From: Fibrobacterales bacterium Fibro_02
GTDB lineage: Bacteria > Fibrobacterota > Fibrobacteria > Fibrobacterales > Fibrobacteraceae
Length of the DNA: 42,263 nucleotides
Reading direction: 5' to 3'
NCBI GenBank assembly: GCA_001603905.1
Contig: LVAE01000009.1
Span: forward strand, 1 to 42,263
In this document: positions 24,116 to 33,600 of the stretch, piece by piece
Numbering within the stretch: position 1 is the stretch's first letter
Layout of the letters: the number at the start of each line of letters is the position of its first letter
Program-made: the position numbers and the translations under genes
The notes under the pieces: model-generated
Told to the model about the DNA's origin: nothing
Seen by the model: only the letters and a program-made list of their open reading frames with translations
Databases searched by the model: none

Positions 24116-25912
24116 TTACAGCGAAGGCACCACCTTCGTCAGGCTATCCAGCACGTTCTCGCCGTTCTTTACCTTGAGCGTATCGCTGATGGCGCGCCAG
24201 GCGGAACCGTAACGCAGCGGTTCCACGGAGCCCGCGTCGGGCTGGTCCTTACCCTCTTCGGGATAGTAGTAATCCATCAGATAGGCGCCTTCCACCAAAT
24301 CGTCAAAGCTGAAGCTGCCATCGCCATTGCAGTGTTCCATGTAGTACTGATTCGTCTCTGCAGAAAGCAGACGCACGATCGCCTTCGGGGTCGCACCCGG
24401 AATCCTTCCGCGGAGTTTCGCGAACTTGAGCTTGCTCACCGTCTCGAATTTCTGCAGGCGCTGGTACTTAAGAGAGATTACCGTGTCGCGTTTTCCGTTG
24501 CTGTCGGCGGCGGCAAGCGTCGTATCCATGTAACCCATCAGGAAAATCACCGAAATGTCGGTCTGCCAGGGCGCCGTATTCTCGACCGCGAAACGCACCG
24601 GGTCCACCTGCTTCACCTGCACCTGCGTCGTATCCTTGTTGACCGCCACGAAGAAAGTCTGTTCGAGCGAATCAAGCTTCGGCTTGTTGAAATACACCAC
24701 CAGCGAATCGTCGGGGAACAGCGCCTTCGCCTTGGAATTGCTCCTTACGCCCGAAACCTTGGGCGGGAGCGTATCGGATTCCATCTTCTTCCATTCCCAT
24801 TCGACCTCGTTGCGGAGCGTATCGAGCGGGCGGAACATCGAATCCTTCGCCGCATTGCAGGCGAACTTGTAAAGCACCTCTCCCTTGGGCGCAGGGTCAA
24901 AGTAGAACTGCGGCTTGTTGGAACTTGCGCCCCGATAAACCAGCCTCGGATAGAGCACCTTGTTCTCGGGAGAAGTCAAGTGGCAGTTCGCGGTATCGGC
25001 AAACGCGGAATCAAAGTACACGCCACGCGTAAAGTTCGCCTCGAGTACATTCGCAAAGGGCTGCGTCACCGACTCAAGTTCCAGCTTGGTCGTATCCATG
25101 TCGGCCACGGCAAGCCACAGCGTATCGGTCGATTCGGCGGTGAGGTTCAGGTCGCCCGTCCAGAGGCCCACCTGTTCCGTCGAAAGTTCCACCTTCTGGT
25201 TACCGTTCCCGTCGACAAAGGCGACCACGCGGTAGTGCCCCGCCTTAAGGCCCGTGAGCGTAAAGTGTCCGGCGCTGTCGGCGCGCGTCACGTACAGCGG
25301 AGGTTCCTTCAACAGCAACGGTTCCTTGCTGATTTCCTTGGTGGTCGTGTCGCGGTACTTTTCAAGATAATGTCTGGAGTTGCGGTCCTCACCCAGCAAG
25401 AAAAGTCCGATACTCGGGTATTCCTTCTTGCGTGTCATCGCCTGGTTCACGAGCACGCGGCCCGTCACCGTCAGGGAGTCGATAATCGCACCCGTCGAGA
25501 AAACCACCTGGAAAGGTTTCGCGAGCGCGTTCCCGTGCAGGTCCTTGATACCACCCGCAAACGTAATCGTGTAGGTCGTTCCCGTATCGAGCACAGCACG
25601 CGACGAAAGTTCGAGCGTATTCCCGCTCACCTCGAAACGCAATTTCTTGTCGATAGGCGGAGAAATCGAAACAGCGCTGCGCGGAATCGACGCATTGATC
25701 CACTCATCAAATTCGAGCCTCACCAAAAGTTCGTTCGGATGGTTCGTCGTCTTCGGGGCAGGATACACCGCCGCCACGCGCGGCGGGAGCTTGTCTTCGG
25801 GGCCACCGCCCGGAGCTACCTGTGTCGCACACGACACAAGGAGCAACGCGGCAAACGCCACGCTGCAAAATCCTGCGAAAATCGCACCGTATTTCGAACC
25901 CAGGAACTTCAT
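24116..25912 (-). CDS. Big_5 (SbsA Ig-like) domain lipoprotein
   Basis: A 598-residue lipoprotein. The signal peptide ends in LLLVSCATQVAPGGGPEDKLPP, with a Cys anchor. An SbsA-type Ig-like domain (PF13205) at about 40-140 has VYPAPKTTNHPNELLVRLEFDE, VSISPPIDKKL and TTYTITFAGGIKDLHGN. A region like carboxypeptidase-regulatory folds follows (FTLTGLKAGHYRVVAFVD), then long beta-rich sequence. The same 'GGPKDxxPP ... ISPP ... TYTxxFGxAIxDxxxxN' layout is a very common conserved lipoprotein in Bacteroidetes. It is probably attached to the outer membrane; its exact role is unknown. The ATG overlaps the signal peptidase stop (TGATG), so it is co-translated with lepB. Confidence 0.88.
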   Translation of the reverse strand: MKFLGSKYGAIFAGFCSVAFAALLLVSCATQVAPGGGPEDKLPPRVAAVYPAPKTTNHPNELLVRLEFDEWINASIPRSAVSISPPIDKKLRFEVSGNTLELSSRAVLDTGTTYTITFAGGIKDLHGNALAKPFQVVFSTGAIIDSLTVTGRVLVNQAMTRKKEYPSIGLFLLGEDRNSRHYLEKYRDTTTKEISKEPLLLKEPPLYVTRADSAGHFTLTGLKAGHYRVVAFVDGNGNQKVELSTEQVGLWTGDLNLTAESTDTLWLAVADMDTTKLELESVTQPFANVLEANFTRGVYFDSAFADTANCHLTSPENKVLYPRLVYRGASSNKPQFYFDPAPKGEVLYKFACNAAKDSMFRPLDTLRNEVEWEWKKMESDTLPPKVSGVRSNSKAKALFPDDSLVVYFNKPKLDSLEQTFFVAVNKDTTQVQVKQVDPVRFAVENTAPWQTDISVIFLMGYMDTTLAAADSNGKRDTVISLKYQRLQKFETVSKLKFAKLRGRIPGATPKAIVRLLSAETNQYYMEHCNGDGSFSFDDLVEGAYLMDYYYPEEGKDQPDAGSVEPLRYGSAWRAISDTLKVKNGENVLDSLTKVVPSL

Positions 25913-27315
25913 CAGTCAATCATGTGGATAATCTTGCCGAGGCGTCCCCAGCGAATGCGGAACGGGAGGCGCCACCAGGTAAACGGATTCTTCAGGGCGA
26001 ACGCCTCGTCGTCGTTCTCGAACGAGAAATAAATCACGAACGCCTTCGCACGGATGTTACGCAGCGATACAAATCCCCAGTAGCGGCTATCCGCGGAATT
26101 GTCGCGGTTGTCGCCCATCATAAAGAACTGCGGCGTCTTCACGACGTAGGTTTCGAGCGGCTTGCCACCCAAGAGCAGCCTGCGGCGAATTTCAAACTTC
26201 GACTTCGCCGGGGCATCGAGCGTATCGCCCGCAACCCCTTCCACCGTAGCGGCACCGTCTTGCGGAGCATCCACTTCGACCATTTCTACAGTTCCCGCGC
26301 TATCTTCTTCGGCCTGGTTCAGCAGGGCGACATTCCCTTCGAGGTCACGCAAGAGCGACCCTTCGAACGCCATGTAGCTCACCGGGCGCGTAAAGCCGCC
26401 CTGGATGTTCGGGTCGATCATCGGCAGGTAACCGATGCGCGAAAGTTCCTTGAAATACGCAAAGGACATCACGCCCGAAATCGTATCGCCCTGCGTAAGG
26501 CGCTGCTGCAGCACCGTGCGGTTCTTGCGGAAAAGTTCATTCAGCGCAAGGCCACGGTCATTCTCTACCGGAATCCTGAAATTCTCGAAGTCGTAGTTGT
26601 TGACCTCGACGCTGTCCTTCCACAGCGAAATTTCAAGTTCCACCGATTCATCCGGATTTTCCTGCGACACCAGCGAGCGCAGCCACCACAGCTTCTCGAG
26701 CGGCATATCCGCGACCGTAAACGTATCGCCCACCGACGGCACCACGAACGCATCGCGTTCATCGCGCGGAGAGAACGTACGCGCCGTCGCCGTGTACTTG
26801 CCGCGACCGGGCAAAGTATCTTGCAGCACGCCGTTAATGTAAAGGCGCCCCTTATGCACCGCCACCGTATCGCCACTTGTTGCCACGCAACGCTTGATGT
26901 AGTCCTTCGGACCGTCGGCGTAATGAACCAGGTGCGGCTGGCCAGCCTTCGGTTCGTGATCCCAGTAGAGGTTACCGAACATGAGCGCATTGAAAAGGTG
27001 CGTATAGCGCGTTGGGTTTCCGTCAGGATACTCGGGCTCGCCCGGGTAGCGGAAAATCACCACATCGCCCTTGGCCGGGTACGCATAGCCGGGGAACTTC
27101 TGGTTGCTGAACGGAATCGGCGAACCGTAGGTAAACTTGAGACCCAGCAAGAAATCGCCCGTATGCAGCGTATCTTCCATCGAGCCGCTCGGAATCTGAA
27201 ACGCCTGGATCACATACTGGATAACAATCAAGGCGAGCGCCACCGGGACAATGATTTCCCGGAGCAGTCCCTTCAAGAACTTTTTCGCCGAAAACTTTTC
27301 TTCTTTATTTTCCAT
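25912..27315 (-). CDS. lepB: Signal peptidase I, long FCB-type
   Basis: A 467-residue inner-membrane serine protease (S26) that cuts signal peptides from secreted proteins. One transmembrane helix (about 20-40) precedes the catalytic serine motif QIPSGSMEDTL (Ser-45). The catalytic lysine motif is DYIKRCVA (Lys-141), and box E near the C-terminus is FFMMGDNRDNSADSRYWGFV. Between these lies an insertion of roughly 230 residues, making it much longer than E. coli LepB (324), as is usual in Bacteroidetes and relatives. The start is the ATG at 27315; an in-frame TTG at 27339 directly after the regulator's stop is less likely. It sits between a LytTR regulator and the Big_5 lipoprotein with overlaps or short gaps, so one operon. 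Confidence 0.95.
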   Translation of the reverse strand: MENKEEKFSAKKFLKGLLREIIVPVALALIVIQYVIQAFQIPSGSMEDTLHTGDFLLGLKFTYGSPIPFSNQKFPGYAYPAKGDVVIFRYPGEPEYPDGNPTRYTHLFNALMFGNLYWDHEPKAGQPHLVHYADGPKDYIKRCVATSGDTVAVHKGRLYINGVLQDTLPGRGKYTATARTFSPRDERDAFVVPSVGDTFTVADMPLEKLWWLRSLVSQENPDESVELEISLWKDSVEVNNYDFENFRIPVENDRGLALNELFRKNRTVLQQRLTQGDTISGVMSFAYFKELSRIGYLPMIDPNIQGGFTRPVSYMAFEGSLLRDLEGNVALLNQAEEDSAGTVEMVEVDAPQDGAATVEGVAGDTLDAPAKSKFEIRRRLLLGGKPLETYVVKTPQFFMMGDNRDNSADSRYWGFVSLRNIRAKAFVIYFSFENDDEAFALKNPFTWWRLPFRIRWGRLGKIIHMID

Positions 27316-27339
27316 CGGGTATTCAACTATGAATTGCAA

Positions 27340-28107
27340 TTAGAGATTGCGGATTTTCTTGACGAGCGAACGGCTTACCACCAGCTGGGTCGCCGCCTTG
27401 TCGCGGAGCACCATCACCATGCGGCCCGCATCGCCCTTGCGGCATTCGGCAATGTAGTCGATCGCCACGATATGCGAACGGTGCACGCGCGTAAAGTGCC
27501 TCGGGTCCAGTTTCTTTTCGAGTTCCACCAGCGGGGTATCAATCACGTACTGGCCGTTCACGGTATAGACCGTCGTGTACTTTTCTTCGCTATGGAAACG
27601 GATGACCTCGTCGATGTTCACGAACACAATGCGGTCGCCCACCTTCACCTGCAAGCGCTGCAGGTAAAGCGCACTCATGTCGACCAGGTTGCAGAGCTTT
27701 TCCCAGCTGAATCCGGGCGGAACCGTGGTATCGTCCACCTGCGGAATCATGCGGCGCAGTTTCTCGATGGCGGTCGCCAGGCGCTCCGGATCCACGGGCT
27801 TCAGCAAATAGTCCACAGTATTCTCTTCGAACGCCTTGAGCGCAAAATTATCGTACGCCGTCGTAAAGATGACCAGCGGCATGTCCTCGCCCTGCAAGGA
27901 ATGCAGCACTTCGAACGCGTCCATGTCAGGCATCTGGATATCGAGAAACACGACATCGGGAAGCATCTCGTGAATCATCTTGACAGCCTGCGCACCAGAG
28001 CCGGCCTCGCCCAAGATCTCTATCTCGGAAGAGAACGGTTCCAACAGCGAAACCATGCGCTTGCGTGCAAGCGGTTCATCATCAATCACAAGGGCAGTAC
28101 ACTGCAT
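27340..28107 (-). CDS. LytTR-type response regulator
   Basis: A 255-residue cytoplasmic transcription regulator. The receiver domain (1-120) has the acidic pair D9/D10 (VIDDEPLAR), phosphoacceptor Asp-56 in VVFLDIQMP, the switch Thr-Thr in IFTTAYD, and the conserved Lys in YLLKPVD. The C-terminal LytTR DNA-binding domain (about 150-255) has IDEVIRFHSEEKYTTVYT and FTRVHRSHIVAIDYI. The cognate sensor kinase would be a LytS/YehU-type histidine kinase, but none is in the window. AAGGAG lies five bases before the ATG and contains the end of the NlpE-like gene (gap 2 bases), so the two are coupled. Targets unknown. Confidence 0.93.
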   Translation of the reverse strand: MQCTALVIDDEPLARKRMVSLLEPFSSEIEILGEAGSGAQAVKMIHEMLPDVVFLDIQMPDMDAFEVLHSLQGEDMPLVIFTTAYDNFALKAFEENTVDYLLKPVDPERLATAIEKLRRMIPQVDDTTVPPGFSWEKLCNLVDMSALYLQRLQVKVGDRIVFVNIDEVIRFHSEEKYTTVYTVNGQYVIDTPLVELEKKLDPRHFTRVHRSHIVAIDYIAECRKGDAGRMVMVLRDKAATQLVVSRSLVKKIRNL

Positions 28108-28109
28108 CG

Positions 28110-28619
28110 TTACTCCTTCGAACTATCCGTCGTTACAGGCTTCTGTTCCGCAGACGAATCAGGTTCCGCCGAATTCCTGGCAACAGGCTTGAGCGGAGCC
28201 TTGTAAATACGTATAAAATCGGCGTGCAAACCGTCCTTGTCTTCGTAGGGCACGCCGGCAGATGTCATATAGCGCAAGTTACCGAATTTGATGCGCTTGA
28301 AATTCCAATGGAGCTGATTATCGGAAAGTGAAATCTTGATGGAGGAATCCGTCACCACGTATGTACCCCGGAGCGTATCCGTCACCATGGTGTCGCGCAG
28401 GGTCAGCTGGGTCGCAACAACAGAACTGTCTTCGGCAAGGGTCATACGGACCATACGGCTCGAGCAGTCGTCACACGGCAGGCGCCCCGAATAGAGCCCC
28501 GGAACATCCTTCGGAATTTCAACAGGCGGAAGGTCCGGCAACGGCTCCGACTTTTCTTCGGAACAGGCTACGAGCAGGGCTACGGCGCACAGCGAAAACA
28601 ACAACTTTTTTCCACTCAT
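28110..28619 (-). CDS. NlpE-like lipoprotein
   Basis: A 169-residue lipoprotein with signal peptide MSGKKLLFSLCAVALLVAC (lipobox LVAC). The mature part has the NlpE N-terminal domain signature GLYSGRLPCDDCSSRMVRMTL, including the CxxC pair, followed by a short beta-barrel-like region and a polar Ser/Glu tail. NlpE of E. coli is an outer-membrane sensor that signals surface attachment and lipoprotein-sorting defects to the Cpx system. Here the gene is followed two bases later by a LytTR regulator and then by signal peptidase I, which suggests an analogous envelope-sensing role (inference). The start ATG at 28619 has no Shine-Dalgarno and has TAAATT six bases upstream. Confidence 0.8.
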   Translation of the reverse strand: MSGKKLLFSLCAVALLVACSEEKSEPLPDLPPVEIPKDVPGLYSGRLPCDDCSSRMVRMTLAEDSSVVATQLTLRDTMVTDTLRGTYVVTDSSIKISLSDNQLHWNFKRIKFGNLRYMTSAGVPYEDKDGLHADFIRIYKAPLKPVARNSAEPDSSAEQKPVTTDSSKE

Positions 28620-28625
28620 GCGCTT

Positions 28626-28631
28626 AATTTA
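28626..28631 (-). promoter_or_regulatory. -10 element (TAAATT) of the NlpE-LytTR-lepB operon
   Basis: TAAATT on the minus strand ends six bases before the NlpE-like ATG. The M6-like gene at 33984 has the same hexamer and spacing. Confidence 0.4.
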
Positions 28632-28675
28632 GAAAAAAGGATTATGTTCTGGCTCTTGGGACTAGGCGATAGCCT

Positions 28676-29593
28676 CTAAAAACCTTCGGAATACACGACC
28701 CTGAAACCCACCTTCTGGCTACGGTATTTCGGGTCTTCCTTGTCACGCTCGGCAGATGCAAGCGCAGGCGCCTTGTCAGGCCAGCCACCGCCGCGAACTA
28801 CCTTGTAATCGCCACTCTTTGCACCGGTATAGTTTTCCTGGGCGGTCGTCGGATAGGCCGCATACCAGTCGTTCGTCCATTCGGCAACATTTCCGCCCAT
28901 GTCGTAAAGGCCATACGCATTGGGCAGATATCCAGCGACCTCCACGGGGCCTTTACTTTGTGCGTAGTACGCATATTTCGAGGCTGTTTCCGTGCCCCAG
29001 TAATAGGTGGTTGACGTTCCCGCGCGAGCAGCAACTTCCCATTCCATTTCCGTCGGCAAGCGGACTGCCTTCGCTGCGTAATTTACAGACAAATTAGTCA
29101 AAGTTCCCTTCGTATCGACCGATTCATAAACATAGGCAGTATCGAGGCCTGCCAGCTTGGAAAGCGCGTTACAGAAGAGAGCCGCATCGTACCAACCCAC
29201 GTTGAAAACAGGATAGTTTTCCCCCAGCCAATCCTCAACTTCACCCATCGCCTCGCGATAAAGGCCCTGCGTCACCTCCGTCTCGCCGATAGAAAACGCC
29301 GAGATCTGGTATTTTGCCGAACCCTTCGAAAGAGTCATCGCCGGGACATCGACCATATCCAGGTATTCGGAAAGGCGCTGCAGCGGCGATGCCGTCGAAT
29401 CCTGGGTAGAATCCGCCTCGGCACCGGAACTAGAAGATTCAGCAACCTTGCTTTCACTCGATTTCGTATACGAACCACCGCCGCCACCCTCGGGGGCAAT
29501 GGAATCCGATTCCACGGCGCTCCCGTCAGCAGAGCACCCGAAAACAAAAGCCAACAGGCTTGTCGCCAACAAACAAAAAAATCGACGTTTCAT
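28676..29593 (-). CDS. SUMF1/formylglycine-generating-enzyme-like lipoprotein
   Basis: A 305-residue lipoprotein. The signal peptide MKRRFFCLLATSLLAFVFGC ends in a lipobox Cys. A serine/glycine/glutamate-rich linker (about 25-70) leads to an FGE-sulfatase domain (PF03781, about 80-300). Family landmarks are FSIGETEVTQGLYREAMG, VFNVGWYDAALFCNALS, RLPTEMEWEVAARAG, YDMGGNVAEWTNDWY, VVRGGGWPD, and the terminal VGFRVVYSEGF. Many family members in Fibrobacter are non-catalytic surface lipoproteins. The copper-binding cysteine pair of true formylglycine enzymes is not evident, so catalysis is doubtful. The ATG overlaps the stop of the preceding FISUMP gene (ATGA), so they are co-translated and may form a surface complex. 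Confidence 0.88.
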   Translation of the reverse strand: MKRRFFCLLATSLLAFVFGCSADGSAVESDSIAPEGGGGGSYTKSSESKVAESSSSGAEADSTQDSTASPLQRLSEYLDMVDVPAMTLSKGSAKYQISAFSIGETEVTQGLYREAMGEVEDWLGENYPVFNVGWYDAALFCNALSKLAGLDTAYVYESVDTKGTLTNLSVNYAAKAVRLPTEMEWEVAARAGTSTTYYWGTETASKYAYYAQSKGPVEVAGYLPNAYGLYDMGGNVAEWTNDWYAAYPTTAQENYTGAKSGDYKVVRGGGWPDKAPALASAERDKEDPKYRSQKVGFRVVYSEGF

Positions 29594-30591
29594 TCTTCAA
29601 CCTCTTCATCTTTTACACAACGGACAGCAGAAAACCTAGTTTTAGAAGTGATGACGACTTCATAAATAGAACCACTCTCAGTATAGCCCAAAGAATTTCC
29701 CACGTACGCATCAATAATGCCCTCCTTAAAATTTTTTTCATCTACTAGCCAGAAGTTAGACGATCCCACAAGGCCACGACTCATTTCATCGTTCCAACTT
29801 TCGTTATAACATCCAGCATTTTGCAACTGATGCTCACCAAAATCGACACCCAGCGATGCTTTATGCCGCCAAAACATCAATCCTTGATAATCTTTGTATG
29901 TAGGTAGTCTCCATCCCTCTGGGCACACCCCACGAATACTTCCTTCTACGGGACATTTTTTCCATTCATCCTTTGTTACAAAATATCCGCAACCCTTCGT
30001 TTTGTCAGAAAAAATACCAGCACTGTCTATCATCGCTGACCACAAGTAATATCTTCCATACCTGTTGCACCCCTCAATCGTATCAAAATAGCACCAGCTA
30101 GAAGAGTCCAATTCAGCCGTCGGCTGTAAATAGGCATAATTCAAATTTTCCGCCATCCATGTAACATTATCATTTACTTTTACAGTCTTATACGTTTGTC
30201 CATCGCGTTCGTCCGTCATTTCGCCGTAAACAACTTTTATACTAGATGATGACGAGGAAGACGAGCTATATAAATAGCAGGCAGGTCCGGTACAACTTTG
30301 CGGCATCAAGGAAGAGCTCCATTCCATATCCTCACTGGACGAAGTAATCAAGGAAAATGATGAAGATTCCACTGCCAACGAAGATAGTTGCAAACCTGAG
30401 GACGATTCCTCTATAACGACCTTGGAACTCGAAGAAGCAACAGGTTCGGCAGAATCCGAGGAATCAACGAACGGATCTATTTCTGGACTGCTGGAATACG
30501 AAACATCGCCGGGGCTTGGTTTAGCCTCGTTCACGGACTCGTTGCCGCATCCGGCAAGAAGAAGGAGTATAACAAGAAGCAGACCCTTCAT
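29590..30591 (-). CDS. FISUMP (TIGR02145) lipoprotein with poly-serine linker, low GC
   Basis: A 333-residue lipoprotein with signal peptide MKGLLLVILLLLAGC. A serine-rich linker spans about residues 30-120, including a run of nine serines. The C-terminal domain (about 120-325) is the Fibrobacter succinogenes major paralogous domain: DERDGQTYKTVKVNDNVTWMAENLNYA, WCYFDTIEGCNRYGRYYLWSAM, GVCPEGWRLPTYKDYQGL, and the end FSAVRCVK. The function of the domain is not established; it has a C-type-lectin/FGE-like look. Base composition is unusual: 29641-29700 has 22 of 60 G+C against 37 of 60 at 31261-31320 in the upstream gene. The gene lies 24 bases after the M6-like gene and overlaps the SUMF1-like gene by 4 bases. 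Confidence 0.9.
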   Translation of the reverse strand: MKGLLLVILLLLAGCGNESVNEAKPSPGDVSYSSSPEIDPFVDSSDSAEPVASSSSKVVIEESSSGLQLSSLAVESSSFSLITSSSEDMEWSSSLMPQSCTGPACYLYSSSSSSSSSIKVVYGEMTDERDGQTYKTVKVNDNVTWMAENLNYAYLQPTAELDSSSWCYFDTIEGCNRYGRYYLWSAMIDSAGIFSDKTKGCGYFVTKDEWKKCPVEGSIRGVCPEGWRLPTYKDYQGLMFWRHKASLGVDFGEHQLQNAGCYNESWNDEMSRGLVGSSNFWLVDEKNFKEGIIDAYVGNSLGYTESGSIYEVVITSKTRFSAVRCVKDEEVEE

Positions 30592-30615
30592 TGCTTTCAG
30601 CCCTAAAGTACTCCA

Positions 30616-33600
30616 TTACTTCACCACGCCCACGCGGTAGAGTTTCTGCTTGGTCTTTCCACTTTCGAACTTTACCTTGAGCCGTGCTGTATAGACATCG
30701 GAACCGAGGTGCTTCAGGTCGAGATTCTCGAACTGGTTGCGTCCGCGCTTTGCATCGCTCATCTTCGTCTTGAACACGCAAAGTCCCGTAATGTCATAGA
30801 GCTCGAGCGTCGCATCCTTCGCCGCCGCGCCGATTTCAAAGCGGGCCTTGGCGACACCGCCGCGGACAGGGTTCGGGAACATGAAGAATTCCGTAATTTC
30901 GTCCTTCGCGACCTGCTTCTTTACATCTCCAAGCTTCGAGGCGTCAAAGTAGCCAGTACGCTCGTTGCCACCCGCCGGAAGCGCCCATGCCGAATTCGAC
31001 GAAGCCGCATCGGCAGAAGCCTTGCGCAGGCGCAGTGCAGACAAGTTATTCCGATGCAGCGCGTAGAGTTCAGGACCAGCCGACTTCTTGTCAGACACGG
31101 CATTCGCCACAAAAATGCTCATGGGCTGGAGCTCCGCCACCGTTTCAACGTCCTCGTAGCTGCCCATCGCCATCGGGAAACCGTCCGTGACCGCCTTGCC
31201 CTTGCCCGTGTAAGCGTACACAAGACCGTCGCTGCTCGGCACCAGAATTTCAGGGACATCGTCGCCCGTCACGTCCACCAGAATCGGGTCGCTGAAGAAT
31301 CCATAAATCGGAGCGCCGCGAGAAATCTTTACCGGGAAACCCGCCACGGGGAGCCCCGAACGGTCAAGCGCATACACGAGGTTATCGCCCAGGAACACGG
31401 CTTCAGGGTAACCGTCGCCATTGATGTCGCCCACCGCAATGCCAGAAGTCTCGTCCTTCAGGCCGCTCGTACCGCCTGCGCCACGCTTGTAGGACTTGCT
31501 CCAATTCAGGGGACCCTTGACGCTACCGACACTAGCCGCCGTCACCGTTCCGCGGCTGCCCACCGCCACCATGTCAACCGTATTGTCGCGATCAAGATCA
31601 GCGCAGGCAATGCGGAAAATTTCATCGGCCTTGCCACTCAATTTCACCTCACGGTCCTGCACATAGGCACTTCCCGAAGTGGTCACATAGGCAAACACAT
31701 CCTTTCCATCTGCAGAACCGCAGTAGGCCAAATCATTGATGCCTTCGCGTTCCTCGACAAGCTTCACCTTCCCGTCATTCACATTGAAAGAGGCCAGTCC
31801 CTTCGATGTCGCGAAGTAGACAGCACCGCCGTACACCACAGGCCCCGCCATCGCAGAATCGATGTCCGTTTCCTGCAGCGTCGGAATTCCGCCTGCGATG
31901 CTTGTCTTGACAAGCTTTTTCCTGTGCAGGCTGTAAACATCCTTGCCGTCGCTTGCCATACCCACGAGCGGGCCGTAGCTTGCACCCACGCGGTAGAGCG
32001 GAACTTCGCGTTCAGCCGCGTTGCGAGTCAGGGTCTTCTGCACGATCGCCGTATCCGCAGGGAACAATGTATCGCCCAGCGCATTGAACACCTGAAGCGT
32101 ACCGTCCGCAGCCCCTACGACCAGAAGCTTTTCGCCCTCGTTCTCGGGATCATCCACGAACACTACACCACGCACGGCGGCATCAAGGCCAATGTTACGC
32201 GGGAACTCGGAACCATCAATGCTTCCGTCATCAATGCTGATGGTCACGCTGATCGTCTGCGCCCCGAAATTCACCACGCTGTCGCCCATGAAGGCATTCG
32301 CAGTCTTTTCGACGCGAGCATCTTCCGGCACCTTCACCGCAATCTTGATCCCGGTGTAGCCGCCCTGTGTCGTCATCGTGTTTGCATAGCCCGTCGCGCC
32401 AATTGTCTTGACCGTATCAAACTTCTGCTTGGAATCCTTGTCCGGCTTGCGCAGATGCGGCAACAGGTCCGTACCCGAACCGTAATCGTAGGTGTCTTCA
32501 CCGATCGCATTCTTGAACGTCTTGCCGATACTCAAGATACCGTCGGCCTCGACCATCGCAATCCCGAACTGGTGATCGCGCAATGTATCGCCGCCCCAGA
32601 AATTCGCAATGCCATATTCCAGGGTCTTACGCAAGTACCAGTCGTTCACGCGCCACACCACGATACCGCTCGCAGGCAGTCCCGCGTCGTAGCTGCTCAC
32701 ATCCAGAATAATACCGCTCGCCTTCTTGGTGTTCTTCTTGCACTTACCCTTGACGCAGACGCTGTCCTCGAAAACCAGATTCAGGCTGTCCACCGGCACC
32801 GTCTTGACAATCGTGTCGGAACTTTCGTCGTCGTCACCGAGTGTCACACTCACCAGGCCGTCCTTGTCCCAGCTGCGCTGGCGGTTTTCAATCAGCAGGT
32901 ATTCGCTCGCGCTCAAAGGCACCTTCACAATCTCGGTGCCCTTGCCCGTTCCCGCCGCGGCAATATCCACCGTCACGGGCTTCCCTGCCACGGGGCGCAC
33001 TTCCTTCACCTGCGTCCAACCCATATAGGCGCGTTCCCATGCCGCCGGCAGCGAGGGCAAGAAACCATTGCCCGCATTGTAGCCCGCAAAGTCCATCAGG
33101 TCGTAATAGCCCAGGCGGCTAATTCCCTTCACCACGTCGTAGGTGTTCGGGAGCCCGAGCTCATGCGCAATCTGGTTCACGATGTTTCCGTTCACGCCCC
33201 AGTTGAGTCCATCCTGCGAGAAGGTCTCGCTCGTCACCATGATCGAACGCAACGTATCGATAGAGGCATCCTTCAGCACCAGGCCATCGACCACCGAGGA
33301 ATCCTCGCTCACCTTCAGGAGCGCGGCCCCTTCCAGCGACTTGTCCAGGTACTGCCAGTCGTTTCGGCTGATATAGAAATCCATAAAGTCGCCCGGCGTA
33401 TCGGCACCGCGCGTGCCCATGCTGCCGCCATCCAGCAAGCGGCTTGCACCCGCGTGGATAATCATGTAGACGCGTTTCGTATTCGGGTTATTCGACAGCG
33501 GTTCGCTGAACGGGGAATCGCCCGACTCGTGCGCCGCCATCACGGCATCGTAAACGAACTGCAGATAATCGCGACTGCGGGCCTCGTCAAACTCGGCCGT

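Noticed and set aside
25822..28206. Plus-strand open frame of 794 codons spanning several genes
   Set aside because: It runs across the gene boundaries of lepB and the LytTR regulator and has no domain or start signal.
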